This document shows positions 31,641 to 44,107 of a stretch of DNA of 64,000 nucleotides, piece after piece. Position 1 is the stretch's first letter; each line of letters begins with the position of its first letter. The notes under the pieces were generated by a model. It was not told the DNA's origin. It saw only the letters and a program-made list of their open reading frames with translations, and ran no database searches. The DNA is from Cymbomonas tetramitiformis (Eukaryota > Chlorophyta > Pyramimonadophyceae > Pyramimonadales > Pyramimonadaceae), in NCBI GenBank assembly GCA_001247695.2, contig LGRX02025972.1, forward strand, positions 1 to 64,000, written 5' to 3'. The translations under genes were made by a program, and so were the position numbers.

Positions 31641-34600
31641 ACGGTCGCTGCAAGGCGGTGGAGCACATTCAATAACAGCCAAGTTTAGGCGCACTCGTGT
31701 TGCGTTCCCACAACAATGCCCCCACGTGCATCTGGGTGGACTGGGTGGATTGGGTGCATCTGGGTGGACTGGGTGCATCTGGGTGGATTGGGGGGTGTAT
31801 GGGTTTGCATATGGACACCGGCTCCCCTGCCATGGGCCTCTCACCTACCGTGCTGTGGACACCCTTTTTAGTACAGCATGACTGGCAATCCTCTGCCAGT
31901 GCGGCGGTGACAAGTCAATGTGCTTGCTGCTCGAGTCCTGATGCATTCGCATTCAAGTGATTACATCTGCTGTGCCGGAGAGCTTGGGACACACAGGCAT
32001 GTGTGGGGATGTGACTTCATGTAGGAACGATACAAATCGACGGTGGCCGTGCAAATGAAGCGCATTGCTCAAGACCATAGCTTACTCGCAGGGTGTACAA
32101 CACTAGAGTTCAAGTCCCGTAGACTTGGTGTTGGGGGGAGGGGCCTGCCATTGGATGCTGCTGAGTGTCGATGCAATCGTTTGTAAGGACACCTCCTGAG
32201 TTTTAGATTGGGGTTGGTCATTATACACATTTAATTTCTATTGATGGTTTTATTCTGCGATGAAGCACCAACGGGACGCATGCTTTTCGGTGATGCTGGC
32301 ATGCAGATCCTGTGTGCGCAATGCTTGAGGAACATGCCAAGGCCCACCTTAGGGCCGCATCTGGATCACCGTGTCATCATCACGTCATGGTTGTGTCTCT
32401 CAGTCGCCCGTTTTGGTGTCATCAATTATTGTGGTGCTTTTGGATCGCATTGTGAAGGAGGCTCCTGGGGCTGGCTGGATGTTGTTGATCACCATGCAGG
32501 GCTCCTCGAGGACTAAGCGCAGTAGCAGGGCAGCCTACTATTCCCGCAAGCTCATGGTTAGCCCTAGATGTCACGTCGGGACTGGACAATAGCAATTGGC
32601 AGTCTTTTCTCTTGTCAACAGACACCTTGAAGACCTACACAACATTGCATTCCTCGCGTTCAGATTATGCACCTTACTTGGAAGTTGTGGCTTTGGAATC
32701 ATACCCTAAAATCCATGGAGCTTGCGAACCCCGAAGCCACTTGAACCTGGCAGACTCCTCTGCTGTAAGTGCCCAATAGCGTGGTTTAGTCAATTGTTTG
32801 CAGAACTGTAAGCTATGTAAGGATTATATGTGCCCATGGGTTATACATTCTTCCGTCGATGCATACAACGGAGTATCACCCGCCTGTGTAAACAAGCAAA
32901 CGGAATCCGAAGCTCGGATCAGGACCACACATATACGATACACCTATCATACACGCATACTGTCATACACACACTAGCGGCTTGTTTGTAAGTGGTCAGC
33001 GTGCAACTATTGCCTGGATAGTTCAATTGTATTATATACGCACACGCAGTGAACGGTATGTTCCTGACGACCATGTCGACTGGCATGTCACGACTCGCAC
33101 ACCTGAGTTTCTCGAGTCGCGACGGGTTATCGAGAGGCCTGGCACGGGCCTAACATGGCATATTTTGTCGTCTGACCGTCGCAACATGCCCTGTGCATCC
33201 TTCGATCTACTAATGGCGGCCTGATTTTTTGACGGCTTTCGAGAGAGACGACTCTCTGCCGACTAAATCTACGTGCCACGTCGGAAAAGCGACTCGCACC
33301 TGCAGTGCTTTTCAGCCTGATATAGCGTCCCAAGCACCGCGGCTTTCAAAGAATTAACTTGATATTTCTGCGAGAGTGAGCCTATTATAATTATGACATT
33401 ATTCCGAAGTTATAAAACCTATAACTTTGTAATAATAATACTTTTCATTGTGTTTTCCGTAGTGAACTTTTTTATTGGACATGATGAGCGCGTGCGTAAA
33501 GATCCCCGCACGTTTTCATCATTGTACCGCTATAAACGGGACAATTGGAACAAGTTTTGGAGTGTCGAACTTATGAGTGTTCGAACAACGTGAAACTCTC
33601 TCCAACATTTTATAAGTATGTAATGCAGTTAGTTTCAGTCGCCGTCTTGAGCATCCACAGAAACGCGGATGCCCAAAACGCGTTTGATTGAAGTCCGCAA
33701 TGCGAACCCCCTTGTTCGCGGCTTGCTCACATCCGCGAATACGGATGGCGAATAACGCCAAACGCGCTATCACGCAACGTTAACTTAAGTCAACTTTGCG
33801 TGAAAACTTGCGGAGACTCATCTCTGTACATCTCGCTACGCAATCGTTTAGTACCTCAAGGGTACCCCCTCACTCCCGGCGAGCATCCTAAATCGCGAAG
33901 TACGGCTTCTAGTTTCGCTACGTTTCGAGTGTCAAACGACGCACATATATCACAATGCAAACATGTTTAAAATGTTGTGATATATGCTGGGAAATTTGCA
34001 GAGTTATTGCCAAAATTCATGTGCGGGCAGCAGCCCGACGCATGTTTTAAAGGGTCCTTCCGGGTTAACGGTGGGATAGTAGGCTTACCACACCGGTCAG
34101 ATGAAAATCGCACGGTCTTCCCGATTTCTGATGTGGAGGAATATTTCCTACGATTGGGAATCTACGTCATGTCGGGGAGGGCAAAATGGGGAAATGTCAT
34201 TCTATAAACTGGTGACCTATAAACTGCCGAATGCCGACTGCCGACTCCGTGACGTGACACCAATCCATAGATCGGCACTGAATCGCAATCGTTGCCGAAT
34301 CGGTCATTCTATATTTTCTATTATGATGATCTATCGCTACAGTATCGTCGAAACTAGATGACAGAACCGGAAAACATATAACATTGAGCACGATCTCCAC
34401 ATACTCGATACTGATAGAGCCTCTACTCTCCACATAGGGCTCTACAGTAGTGCATTAAGATTATCTAGCGATCATAATTGTGCATGGACATGATCTTGTA
34501 ACATGCGATGGTCCGCAGCCTCCCCGCAGAATCGGCACATTGCTGCTCATTTACTGGTAACACGGCGTCGACGCGACGCACGACGTCGTGACGCGCGACG

Positions 34601-35004
34601 CGTCCTACCCTGCCATCCAACCCGTAGAACAACACTTTATATAGATGATGCTGACTCTGCGGAGACCATTTTGAATATTGTCCGGTAATGTCATATACGA
34701 TACAGAACATCCTCCGGCTCGGACTCACCCATCCAATCACTATCCAATCTGAGACATCCAGGAAGCCGATGACGATGACGACTTGACGGCCCCCCCATAT
34801 GAAAATGAGCACGAGCTCCTGGGAAAAATCTAAAATGGCGCCCCGGCGCGTATCAAAAATCCACCCTTGGTGAAAATATCTTCAATAAGATGTACAGTAT
34901 GTGGCAATGACTTGGATAGGCGTCTAAACGTGAACTCGGTTCTTTAGAGCACAGAAACTGCCTTGTGTACTCTCGGCTTCCATCGTCCCAGTATTCTGTG
35001 CAGA
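31641..35004. other. Gene-poor AT-rich interval
   Basis: It holds TGGGTGGA(C/T)TGGGTGCATC repeats at 31730-31795 and a short GACGC run at 34570-34605. No open frame here has family features. Later exons of the glycoside hydrolase gene may lie in the first kilobase but were not recognised. Confidence 0.4.
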
Positions 35005-35950
35005 ATGAACATTGCGCCCACTGCTTTTTCGTCCCAAATGCAGGTCGCATCCTCAGTCGTTCGTTCGTTCGTGCGCATATCTGCGCCAACGAAGAGCCCC
35101 CGTGCTGCCCGCTCGGTATGCAGAGCACAACTTCCCAGTCATGCAGCCGACCGTAAGTGGAAGGTGAAGTGCAAACCGGAAAACGTTGACCAGGCTGCGC
35201 ATAAGGTCGCGGCGGAAGCCATGTCAGAGGTGTTGTTAGAGGAGTGCATGAACGCTGTTGCAACGGTTTGTACCTTCCTCCTTCTCCCCAAATTTTGCAG
35301 CATAGAGTTGTGCTATGTCTGCAGACTCGAACTCTACCGGGGCGAGAGTTGTATTCTTGTCTATGACGACGTCACTTGTTGCATATATCTGGGACTAACC
35401 TTCTGATTGGGGGTTTTGTTCAGGGCGACGTTGAGGAACTCGAAGCGTGCGTTGCCGAGGCAGATGCCGAAGTAAAGGCAGAGATTCAAGATTCTGCGCA
35501 CAAAACGTCCTCTGAGGCAGTAGCCGAAGTTGTCTTGGAAGACTGTGTGACCGCCATGGCAACGGTGCGTACGTCCGTATGTCCACCATGTTTGTGCGCG
35601 TTGTTGTGCGGAATCTATCCTTGTGAATTCAGGGGCACTGTTCTTTGGAGGCCTGTGCCGTCAGCCTCTTTCACCGAAGCTTATTTTTCTATCGTACTGT
35701 TTGCTGCAAGTATTCTACATAAGAAACCACTTGATTTTCGCCCTTAAAAAAGCGCCTAGAAAACTTCTGAGAGATAAGTCTCTTGGACGAGACGATCACA
35801 CCAGTTCCCCCAACTGGCATCTGTGAAAGGCCCTGAATCTCATTTGACTTTGCGAATTCTTCGCAGGGCGACCTCGATGACTTGGATGCTTGTGTAGCTT
35901 TTGCGGAGTCTGAAGCTGGTGCGGATGCTGATCAGTCGAAGAAGAGATGA
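35005..35950 (+). CDS. Small, probably plastid-targeted protein with duplicated exons
   Basis: Model: 35005-35265, 35424-35564, 35867-35950, giving 161 residues and a TGA stop. All junctions are phase 0 with AG acceptors and GTTTGT / GTGCGT donors. The first ~45 residues are rich in Ser, Ala, Arg and Val and lack acidic residues (RSFVRISAPTKSPRAARSV), as in a chloroplast transit peptide. The mature part is about one and a half copies of a module: a helix with (A/S)E(A/V)(M/V)(S/A)EV(L/V)LE(E/D)C, then GD(V/L)(E/D)(E/D)L(E/D)ACVAEA. Intron boundaries fall at the same place in each copy (after ATG/GTT GCA ACG), so the module arose by exon duplication. The EEC...VEEL pattern faintly recalls CP12, but its Trp and C-terminal Cys pair are missing. 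Function unknown. Confidence 0.6.
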
Positions 35951-37600
35951 CAAATCATATTTATAGGACTGCAAAAACTTTCACACGCAGAGGATTGCTC
36001 CTCACCCTTAACAAGATCTGCATGAATTTTATCCACGTTGGTCTTTGTGGAGAACGTTTGCCCTCTTTCATAGCAAGTGTAGTTTCTGAAAGTAGTCAAA
36101 CGTTAAAAAAAAAATACCTTTGACAAGTTGACAGCTATATGTTTGAAACGTAAGGCGTTGTTCGATCGAATGTTGATTTAGTAGGTGGTCACTGTTGGCC
36201 TTTCGGGGGATTTATCTGGGACCCGTATGCTGTTGCTTATAAAGTACCGACGAGCAAACATGTTTTCCGTGTGTGAGCTATGATCGCGGTCTTGGCGTGT
36301 TTCTGAAGGTTTTGATCAACAAGCAGTTGCACGGTTGTATGCAAGTGAGCTATCCTCTGAAAGGGCGGTAGGGAGGTGGTAGTTATACGGCGTGTAGTTT
36401 ATATGCGGAACTCTCAGACGACTCGAGACGATCAAGTGTGGACGAGTTTTGTACGGTGAAGGTATAGGTATTTGACGCAGCTAGTGTTCAATGTCAAGTA
36501 TCACTTTTCGGCAGGTGCTGAGCTGTGGGCACACTTAGAGTGATTCACGGGTTTTGTTATCTTGTTCTTCGATTGAATGTTCTACCAAAAGGGTTTTGCA
36601 GACGTATACTGCGCACATTGCTCTCGTTGGGTGGCAGGGCCACGGCGCACATTTATTATACCACCTTTTGAGCGTAATATTAAGAATTGTAGACTGAATG
36701 TTAACAACTCGAGCCACTTACCGTACACTGTCTCGACCATAGTCTGGAAACTCGAACAACAAGGTATTCGTTTTATCTCGTATGTTTGTTATTGACTCAG
36801 ACTCAACCCTAAGTACCTTGACCGTTCCTTGAGATACTGCCTGTGACATCAGGGATTGTATCTACCAGGTTCTCGCGGGAACCACACCTTTCATGAGTGT
36901 TTGCGAAAACTTCACACGTCCCTCGGAATATCTACTAGGTTCTCGCGGGAACCACCACTTTCCCGAGTGTCGGTTCGCGGGAACTACTTTACACCATGCG
37001 GTTTTAGCCATGTGTGGTGAATGCAGACGGATTTTCTGGCCAGACTGGACGCGCTGCATCGACCCTTGGGTTATCCTAACCAGCACCCCTCGTGGAGCTC
37101 ACGACCCGCCCCATCAAAGATTTATCCCTCGCGACGACCGGTGTTGCTTACTTTCACGACATCCTTATTCGCCACACATTTCCCACCCCACCGCCCACTC
37201 AACCCCATCTCTGCAGTCTCTCCACGTATGCAAAAGAGATCTATGCAAACGCCTCCTACTCGCCTGCTCTGCTCCTCTCTGTTTGTGGGCGTCCCGGGCG
37301 GTCGTTTGCCGACACATCCCCTCCAGTGCGGTGGGGCATCCCTCCATCACCGGGGGACTCCATGCGACGCCGCGAATTTCGGGCTACACCTCACTCGCAG
37401 ATCGTGCGTTCAGTGGCGCGCGTCGTTTCGCAACATCTCGGCTCGGGGTCTTGGAGCGTTCGGGCGCCTCCTCCGACGCTGTTTCTGGGTCACTCCTAGA
37501 GTACGCCTCGACCGCCTCCCTTGCTAGCTCTGCCCACTCAGGGTCTGTGCTTGGGGGTTCATGATTAAGTTCATACTCTGCACATAGCTATGCTGCATCA
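35951..37600. other. Mostly non-coding; GGTTCTCGCGGGAACC palindromes
   Basis: Two near-palindromes GGTTCTCGCGGGAACC lie at about 36868-36883 and 36938-36953, with a half copy TTCGCGGGAACT at 36974. They are E2F-like in core. A plus-strand frame 36893-37564 is open for 223 codons, but the other two frames are also open across much of it, so I do not call a gene. Confidence 0.3.
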
Positions 37601-37614
37601 CTCATGGGCATTTG

Positions 37615-38215
37615 TAACATCCGGGAAATCCCGCGAGTTGTCTTTTCCATTTGATTGCTTTCGTTCGGATGAATATTTACAACCAACCCAAAAAATCCTG
37701 TGAGATGCCATTTTTATTTGATCGCTTTTGGATGAAACTAGCCCTGATGTGTGTGAAATCATGGTGAAAATGTTATGTGAGTATCGGCATGTATGAATAA
37801 TACTAATATAACATTTACGCCGCAAGTAAGCGGACCGTGTCCCAGGACGAGTGTTGTATCCCTGTTGTGCAGGCAAGAGAATTCACGAGGGGCTACCGTT
37901 CTCCTAATGCAATGTATGCATTGATTTAGTGTCTATTGTCGTATTTAATTGATATGCAACTCACATCGGCCATATATGCTACCCATAGGATGGGATGCAC
38001 ACACCAAATGCATTGCTGGATGTGGCACACCGTGTGTCATCATCCTTATGTATGTACTGTGTACTCCTACAATACAAGGGTAACAGTCCGTAGGGTTTGC
38101 GGCTTAAGCCGTTCAGACTGATATGAGTTTTACACAAGTAAGATAAGCGAACGCATTCTGAGTACAACTATAGATATATATCTGAACTTATATATCTAAC
38201 CGGTTATGGTGCGCT
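37615..38215 (+). repeat. Possible LTR-like leader before the Gag-like ORF
   Basis: It begins TGTAACATCC and precedes GGTTATGGTGCGCTACGCACC, whose last 12 bases match, with one change, the sequence after the primer site at 49059. No second LTR is in view, so this is tentative. Confidence 0.25.
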
Positions 38216-38593
38216 ACGCACCTTCCACTGCTTACTTTACGATGAGTGGCTAAGCCACTCCGCTTGGTGGGGCGTTGGGGGCACAATTTGATGTCGTGAG
38301 TTTTCGGAGTTGCGGTTGAGGGCTCGCTTCGGGCGGATTGATTTACGGACACGCTGCAGCGTGCACCCACCTGGACTTTTTGTACTATCCGCGCGGATTT
38401 CATTTGACGGGAAATTGATTACTTTTTGTCGTTGACTCCTTGGCTGACGCGTTTCAACCTTTGCAAATTTCACAGTTACGGTATTCCTTAATTTATCCGT
38501 CCGACGCTGCGTATCTCGCCCTCGACTTCGCACTCTTTAGCACCTCCGGCATCGCCCCTCTACTCCGCCGCCACCACCTACAAGATTTTCACG

Positions 38594-39733
38594 ATGATGA
38601 GTGTTTCTTCTCACGCGACGCCTCCCTTGGGGGCCAACAATAGAATTAGATTGGACACAATTTTTTCACGAGACGTCGGCTGTCGTTACAGGTCGACTCC
38701 GAATTCGCCTGGAGCCGCTTTGACAGTTCCGGATGGGACTCGAGCTACCGCGGTACTCAACTCATCTTGGGACGTAGAAATTATCAAGCGTATCTCTCGC
38801 GACGCTTTGGGATCCAAGGACGTCACGTTCCATGGCAACGAGATGGACCGCAACGTGCTCTGGACGTCTATCGTTAAGTCGCTCCAGACCGTGTTCGAGC
38901 AGAAGGAGACCGCCAACACCGCTCTTTTTTATCTGGTTGACGCCACGAGGGAGTGGGTGGAGGCCTCGGGGAGAGCTTCGCCATCACGCGATGGCAAGCG
39001 TACGCTCCTCGAGGTCACCAACAAGCGATTGATTCCACGTGTGGTTCGACCTCTTGGGCACTACGAGGAACTATGCTCTATTTTCTTCGACCCCAAGTTT
39101 AACCCTGATCCGCTGATTCAGAATTTTGACGCCTGCCTCATCGCTATTCGCAATGACGAGTCTGGTGCTCTCGACGACATGGTGGCCAAGAAACAACTTC
39201 TGGCCTCTCTGGACACGAGCTTCTACGACAAGGTCATCACGCCGCTACATCTGGACGTTGAGTTGGCCAAGGTCGAGCTCGAGGACATTTACGCCCACAT
39301 CCTTGAAGTTTGGGAACAAGCCAACCCCGACGTCGGCCGCAGCAAGCAGGTCACCCCTTCTGACACCACCGTCGGCGTGGCGTACTCTGGACTTCCCTCT
39401 GGCATGGACGTGCATAAGCTGACCAATGACTTTCAGTTCCACATCGACGCCGCCAACGAGGTGATTTCTTCCCTCAAGGACAACGTGACCGATGCCGAGC
39501 CGCCTACCCGCTGGCCGGCTCCGTCTTCAGGCAAGCCCACGGGTAAGCCAGGTGTGCATTTTCCACCCTCCTCGCTTGGCGTGACCGCCGCAACCGTTGT
39601 GGAGATGGTAAGTTCCACGGGCGGCAACGCACCCACCGCTTTGCCGCCTCGCCCCTCGCCAACACAACGTATCCAGGTCCACTTCTGGGTGTCGCGAATC
39701 TATTCGAACAGACACCACGACATGACAGGGTAA
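38594..39733 (+). CDS. Retroelement Gag-like ORF, orphan
   Basis: ATG 38594 (ATGATG) opens 379 codons with strong coding character and high GC compared with its AT-rich surroundings. The helical content, with LWTSIVKSLQTVFEQ, ALFYLVDATREW and KKQLLASLDTSFYDKVITPL, is Gag/UBN2-like. It is followed by a Pro/Ser-rich tail, but there is no CCHC knuckle and no protease or RT downstream. The frame stops in a region with no further coding sequence, so this is most likely a truncated LTR element. A non-retroviral host protein cannot be excluded. Confidence 0.45.
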   Translation: MMSVSSHATPPLGANNRIRLDTIFSRDVGCRYRSTPNSPGAALTVPDGTRATAVLNSSWDVEIIKRISRDALGSKDVTFHGNEMDRNVLWTSIVKSLQTVFEQKETANTALFYLVDATREWVEASGRASPSRDGKRTLLEVTNKRLIPRVVRPLGHYEELCSIFFDPKFNPDPLIQNFDACLIAIRNDESGALDDMVAKKQLLASLDTSFYDKVITPLHLDVELAKVELEDIYAHILEVWEQANPDVGRSKQVTPSDTTVGVAYSGLPSGMDVHKLTNDFQFHIDAANEVISSLKDNVTDAEPPTRWPAPSSGKPTGKPGVHFPPSSLGVTAATVVEMVSSTGGNAPTALPPRPSPTQRIQVHFWVSRIYSNRHHDMTG

Positions 39734-40302
39734 CATTCGCGTTCGATGACTCCATACGCTCGGGTGTCGATCGGCCATCGTGTCATCGACGGATCGGGAC
39801 GAACACTCTACCTCGAGCGAGTAATTGTCGCGAAAGCACTGAGATTTGCCCGACTCTTGGGGGCAATTTTCACGATTGCGTCGTGAATCGTGCCGCTTTT
39901 CGCATCTCACAAATTGTCATCGGACAACGAGTTGCAAGAGTCTCTCAATACTGTCCCGAATCGTGTCTCGTATGCTCAGATTCTTTTAGAACTTACGAGG
40001 GAAAACCTAGCACTCGAAGCTCTGTTTACTTGCTGTCGTAACGATTAATTTAGATACTGGCACCTCCGCAGATATGCGGGTACGCGATGGAAACAAGTGT
40101 TTTTTCTACTGGCTGCTCTAGACTTAGCACCATCTCCATCCGGGTTTTTTCGACCCGCATAGTCTACGTAGATTTTCGGGTTTTAGACAGATGCTGTAAA
40201 TATATGCACTATCACTCCGGGTTATGTAAATTTACAACAGAATATAGCTTATGTAAATTTGCCACATTCAAGATACAAACGGTATGTATACGGGAAATAT
40301 GC

Positions 40303-40476
40303 ACCCTCCGCATATTTTCGAGAAATATGCACCCTCCGCAATCATGCACACTATCACTCCACGTTCCGTAAGTATGCAGCATATCACATATCGTGTAAGT
40401 ATGCTGCATATTTGTGGATCCGTAAGTATGCAGCATACTACATATCGTGTAAGTATGCTGCATATTTGTGGATCCG
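40303..40476 (+). repeat. 54-bp tandem repeat (2 copies) and 28-bp repeat
   Basis: CCGTAAGTATGCAGCATA recurs at 40366 and 40420 (period 54). Each unit also holds its near mirror, GTAAGTATGCTGCATA. Just before it, GAAATATGCACCCTCCGCA is present twice. The region continues into ATATATGCAT-rich DNA to 40550. Confidence 0.85.
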
Positions 40477-41574
40477 GAATAGTTGCGGGTAGTATGCATC
40501 GCGCATATATATGTAATATATTTGCATTATATATGCATTATATATGTATCACGTGACGCGCTGTTGTGTGTAACATTCAGCCGTAGATGCAATCCACGGC
40601 TGAGTGCTACTGTCTCGATGCGTGGCACCGACAAGTTATCCGAAAGGTCGAAACATATGCTAGGAAGTGATCAAGATGAGTTACAACACAATATTCAAAT
40701 GCTCGGAAACTATCGAAACGCGTTACAAATATTCAAAGAAAAACAAATCTTACATATTTAAGATGGTCTATTACAGTTACTATCACATATCAGTGTTACA
40801 GTCAATTACTGCTACTATCACATATACAAGGTTAGAGGCAAGTCTAATCTAGTTTCGCTAAAATAAGTCAGCATTCTGGCTCTTCTTTGCACGTCGCCTT
40901 GCACCTGCGAAAAAGGCAACTGCACTCAGCATACGGAAGTCATATTTCACAAAATTCACCTTCGGCGCACTGCGCCGAAGGTGGTGATGTCGAAACATCA
41001 CGATGAAAAAGGAATTGTACAAACCTGGCAAAACGTTATGAGCATGGGGACTTTTAAGGAAAAAGAAAACTCACCTGTGTCGTTCCACGTTCGATGATTG
41101 CTTCCGCAGGGAGACCTCTGACGTGTCTAAGCCTGCACACGTAAGAAACGCTGAAATTAGTCAGCGAGTCACAGAAAACAAACAGCGAGGATAGTGTGAT
41201 CGGACTAGCTAATGCGAAAGATTTCTGTCCAAGGAAGGAGAAGCACCCGCAAAAAGAAGAGCACCCGCCTTACCAACTTCAAAATTGGAGCCGCGCGCCG
41301 AAACTACTTTCTCGCGAGTTCCAGCGAACCCAACCTGTAACATACACAAGTCGTATGAGCGTGTTCTAAAATTTCAAAAAGTATCCGAAAAAGCACGCAG
41401 CACGAAAACGAAAAGAAGACTGACAGCTGACAAGACCCGCTGCTGGGCGCACGTTCGTCAGCTGACAGTCTCCTTTAACTCAACGGCAATCCAAAATTGT
41501 TATGAGCATTCGAACTCTTTCTCATGAATTCTGGTGCGCGAGTCAACTCGTCATCCGTCAGTCTGTCATCAGCG

Positions 41575-41745
41575 ACGCGACGGAGCGGAGCGGAGCGGAG
41601 CTACAAGTACGCGTCGCGTCGCCGTCGCGTCGTGGCAAGTTATGTCATGTCGGATGTCGTGTCATGTCATGTCGTGTCGTGTCATGTCATGTCATGTCAT
41701 CACATTTTCATGTCGATGTCGCTGTCATACCGCGCGGCGCTAGCG
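41575..41745 (+). repeat. GACGC/GGAGC and GTCAT pentamer arrays
   Basis: A (CGGAG)n and CGTCG-rich stretch runs into a (TGTCA)n array at 41639-41702. All plus frames read through it, giving false ORFs of Met/Ser/His/Val. Confidence 0.8.
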
Positions 41746-42114
41746 CTATGAAGACCATCTGAACCGCAAAGCACTGCCCCTCAGCCTTAAGTGTTAAGAG
41801 CCCACTGTACCCAGGCGCTTTTAGGCCCTAAAAGCGCCCACTTTCCACAATCCACTATAAAACCATCATTACACACCGCGCAGCATGAAGACAATTTATG
41901 CTGATGGTTCGCGCCATCGAGCTGATAGAGGCCGCAAACCGCACTTCGCCGGTCAAGGGTGGCCCGGGTGCACGTAACGACACATTTTTAGACGAGTCTC
42001 AAGCGATTTTATTTGACCCAATTCGAGATTTCTCAAACGAACTAAAACTCGTGGGGTAAGATAATTTCGTTACACCATCAAATTCTGCCGAAAAGAAAAT
42101 GCACTGCAAAAATA

Positions 42115-43125
42115 TTCCGGAAATTAGAAATATTCTGAGTCCGGCGTCACGCGAATGCGTGATAGTGGAGATGGCAACGAATCGTATTCCGGAAATAAAA
42201 CATATTCCGGAGGCACGTGAATCTGATAGTGGAGATGGGAAATATTTTGGAGGAGATGCCAAATCTTCGGGAGTCACGCGAATCGTGTCACGGAGAGGAG
42301 AGTAATTCCGGAGATGAGAACTTTTCCCTTTTCCGGAGTCACGCGACGAATGTCACGGTGAGGAGAGTCATTCCGGAAACGATGAGAAATATTCCGGAGA
42401 CATGAGAAATATTCCGGAGTCACGCGAATGTGATAGTGGAGATGGGAAATATTTTGGAGGAGATGCCAAATATTCCGGAGTCACGTGAATGTGATTGATG
42501 TGAAAGCAAATAATATTGATATATATGCTTGTCACTAAAAATGAAATGCAGCGCGGTAGGGTTTCGGCGGTTCGGTTCTCGGCTAATGTCAGATATAACA
42601 ATAAAGATGGTCGGACTTAAGCTGGCAGGACCGTGACACACTCGCGGAGCAAACAGGCAGGCACTGCAAGTGACATCCTACCAGGCGAGGGGTGACACAG
42701 GGGGCACCATTGTTCCCCCCTTATGGGGGGAGAAAGTTGGCACTCCCATGAGTGATAGTGGAGATGGGAAATATTTTGGACGAGATGATGAGAAATATTC
42801 CGGAGTCACGCGAATTTCACGGAGAGGAGAGTCATTCCGGAGATGAGAATTTTTCCGGCGGGAGAGAACTATTCCGGAGTCACACGAATGTGATAATGGA
42901 GATGGGAAATATTCCGGAGATGGGAGAAATCGATTCCGGAGGCACGCGAACGATAGCACGAAGAGGAGAGTCATTCCGGTGATGAGAAATTTTCCGGAGG
43001 AGAAAACTTTTCCGGAGTCGCGCGAATGTGATAGTGGAGATGGGAAATATTCACGAGATGCCAAATATTCCGGAGACACGCGAATGCCACGGAGAGGAGA
43101 GTCATTCCGGCGATGAGAAATATTG
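42115..43125 (+). repeat. Degenerate ATTCCGGAG tandem array
   Basis: About 20 ATTCCGG(A) words. They occur in larger units such as ATTCCGGAGTCACGCGAAT followed by GTGATAGTGGAGATGGGAAATATT. Copies cover 42115-42490 and 42750-43125, with an unrelated 260-bp insert between them. No protein is credible. Confidence 0.85.
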
Positions 43126-43559
43126 GCATAGAGGATGAGGCCGAGGAGCCACCGCCACCAACACTATATTAACCTTTTCGTCTATCAAATACCTACTCAA
43201 CACACTAAATTTTGGCCCGAAAGGATAAGTATGTAACAAGTTAGGGAAATGCATCGTTTCCGCTAATCGTGCGTAGCCTCAAACCGATAGTGTCATAGTT
43301 TTCAATATATTACGCCTACTATCGTGCTAATAAACTATATACCGAAATTTTTGTCTATGCAAAACCTATTCAGCACCCTAAATTTCAGCCCGAAAGGATA
43401 AGTATGTAAAAAGTTAGAAAAATACAAAAAGAAGAGTATGTAAGGTATGAGCTAACCAAAGCTCGCGTCAAGATAAGTTATGATAAGTTATGACTGTATG
43501 AGTGATATGCAAGTGGTATATGCTAAGTTTAAAGCTTGGATGACTAGTTGCGGTATGCT

Positions 43560-43895
43560 CGAATGACAAGTTCGGATGCTCGGATGGCGAGTGGGTATGC
43601 TCGGATGGCGAGTGGGTATGCTCGGATGGCGAGTTCGGATGCTCGGATGGCAAGCTTGCCTTTTGGCAAGCTTGCCTCTTTAGCTCACATGCTTGGCTCT
43701 TTAGCTTCACGATCCTGAGGGAGCGCTCTCTTGCCAGGCAAGGGGCTCTTGCCCTCGGTTTCGTGAAGTGCGCCACAGCAATGTGATAATTCACATGCTT
43801 GGCTCTTTAGCTGCACGATCCTGAGGGAGCGCTCTCTTGCCAGGCAAGGGGCTCTAACCCTCATTTTCGTGAAGTGCGCCACAGCAATGTGATGA
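43560..43895 (+). repeat. 21-bp repeats followed by a 106-bp tandem duplication
   Basis: TCGGATGGCGAGTGGGTATGC units occur at 43572-43655. Two near-identical 106-bp copies then start at 43685 and 43791 with TCACATGCTTGGCTCTTTAG, each holding CTTGCCAGGCAAG. Confidence 0.85.
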
Positions 43896-44073
43896 AAGGT
43901 GGCATCTCAGGTCCAACTGAGATCTCCGAACTTGGTTCGGCGCTCTTTAGATTTGAGCTAATGCCACTAAAATAGTACGATCGACGACTCATACCTTCTC
44001 AATTCCATCCATTGGAACGAATTCCTTCCTCGCGCTTTGATATGTGATGTCCGGAATTTTGGCATACCATGGA

Positions 44074-44107
44074 AGGCCTCCTACTGTGGCACAGTGTGCC
44101 ACAAATA
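44074..44107 (+). repeat. 34-bp dispersed motif with hairpin, copy 1
   Basis: It is identical to 49523-49556. It contains TGTGGCAC-AGT-GTGCCACA, an 8-bp perfect stem. The flanks differ between the two places. Confidence 0.8.

Noticed and set aside
36893..37564. A 223-codon plus-strand ORF
   Set aside because: Two other frames are open across much of the same stretch, and no family or compositional signal distinguishes one.
42115..43125. Heat-shock elements (GAAnnTTC) in the ATTCCGGAG array
   Set aside because: The GAA and TTC blocks are three bases apart, not two, and no gene follows; repeat origin explains them.
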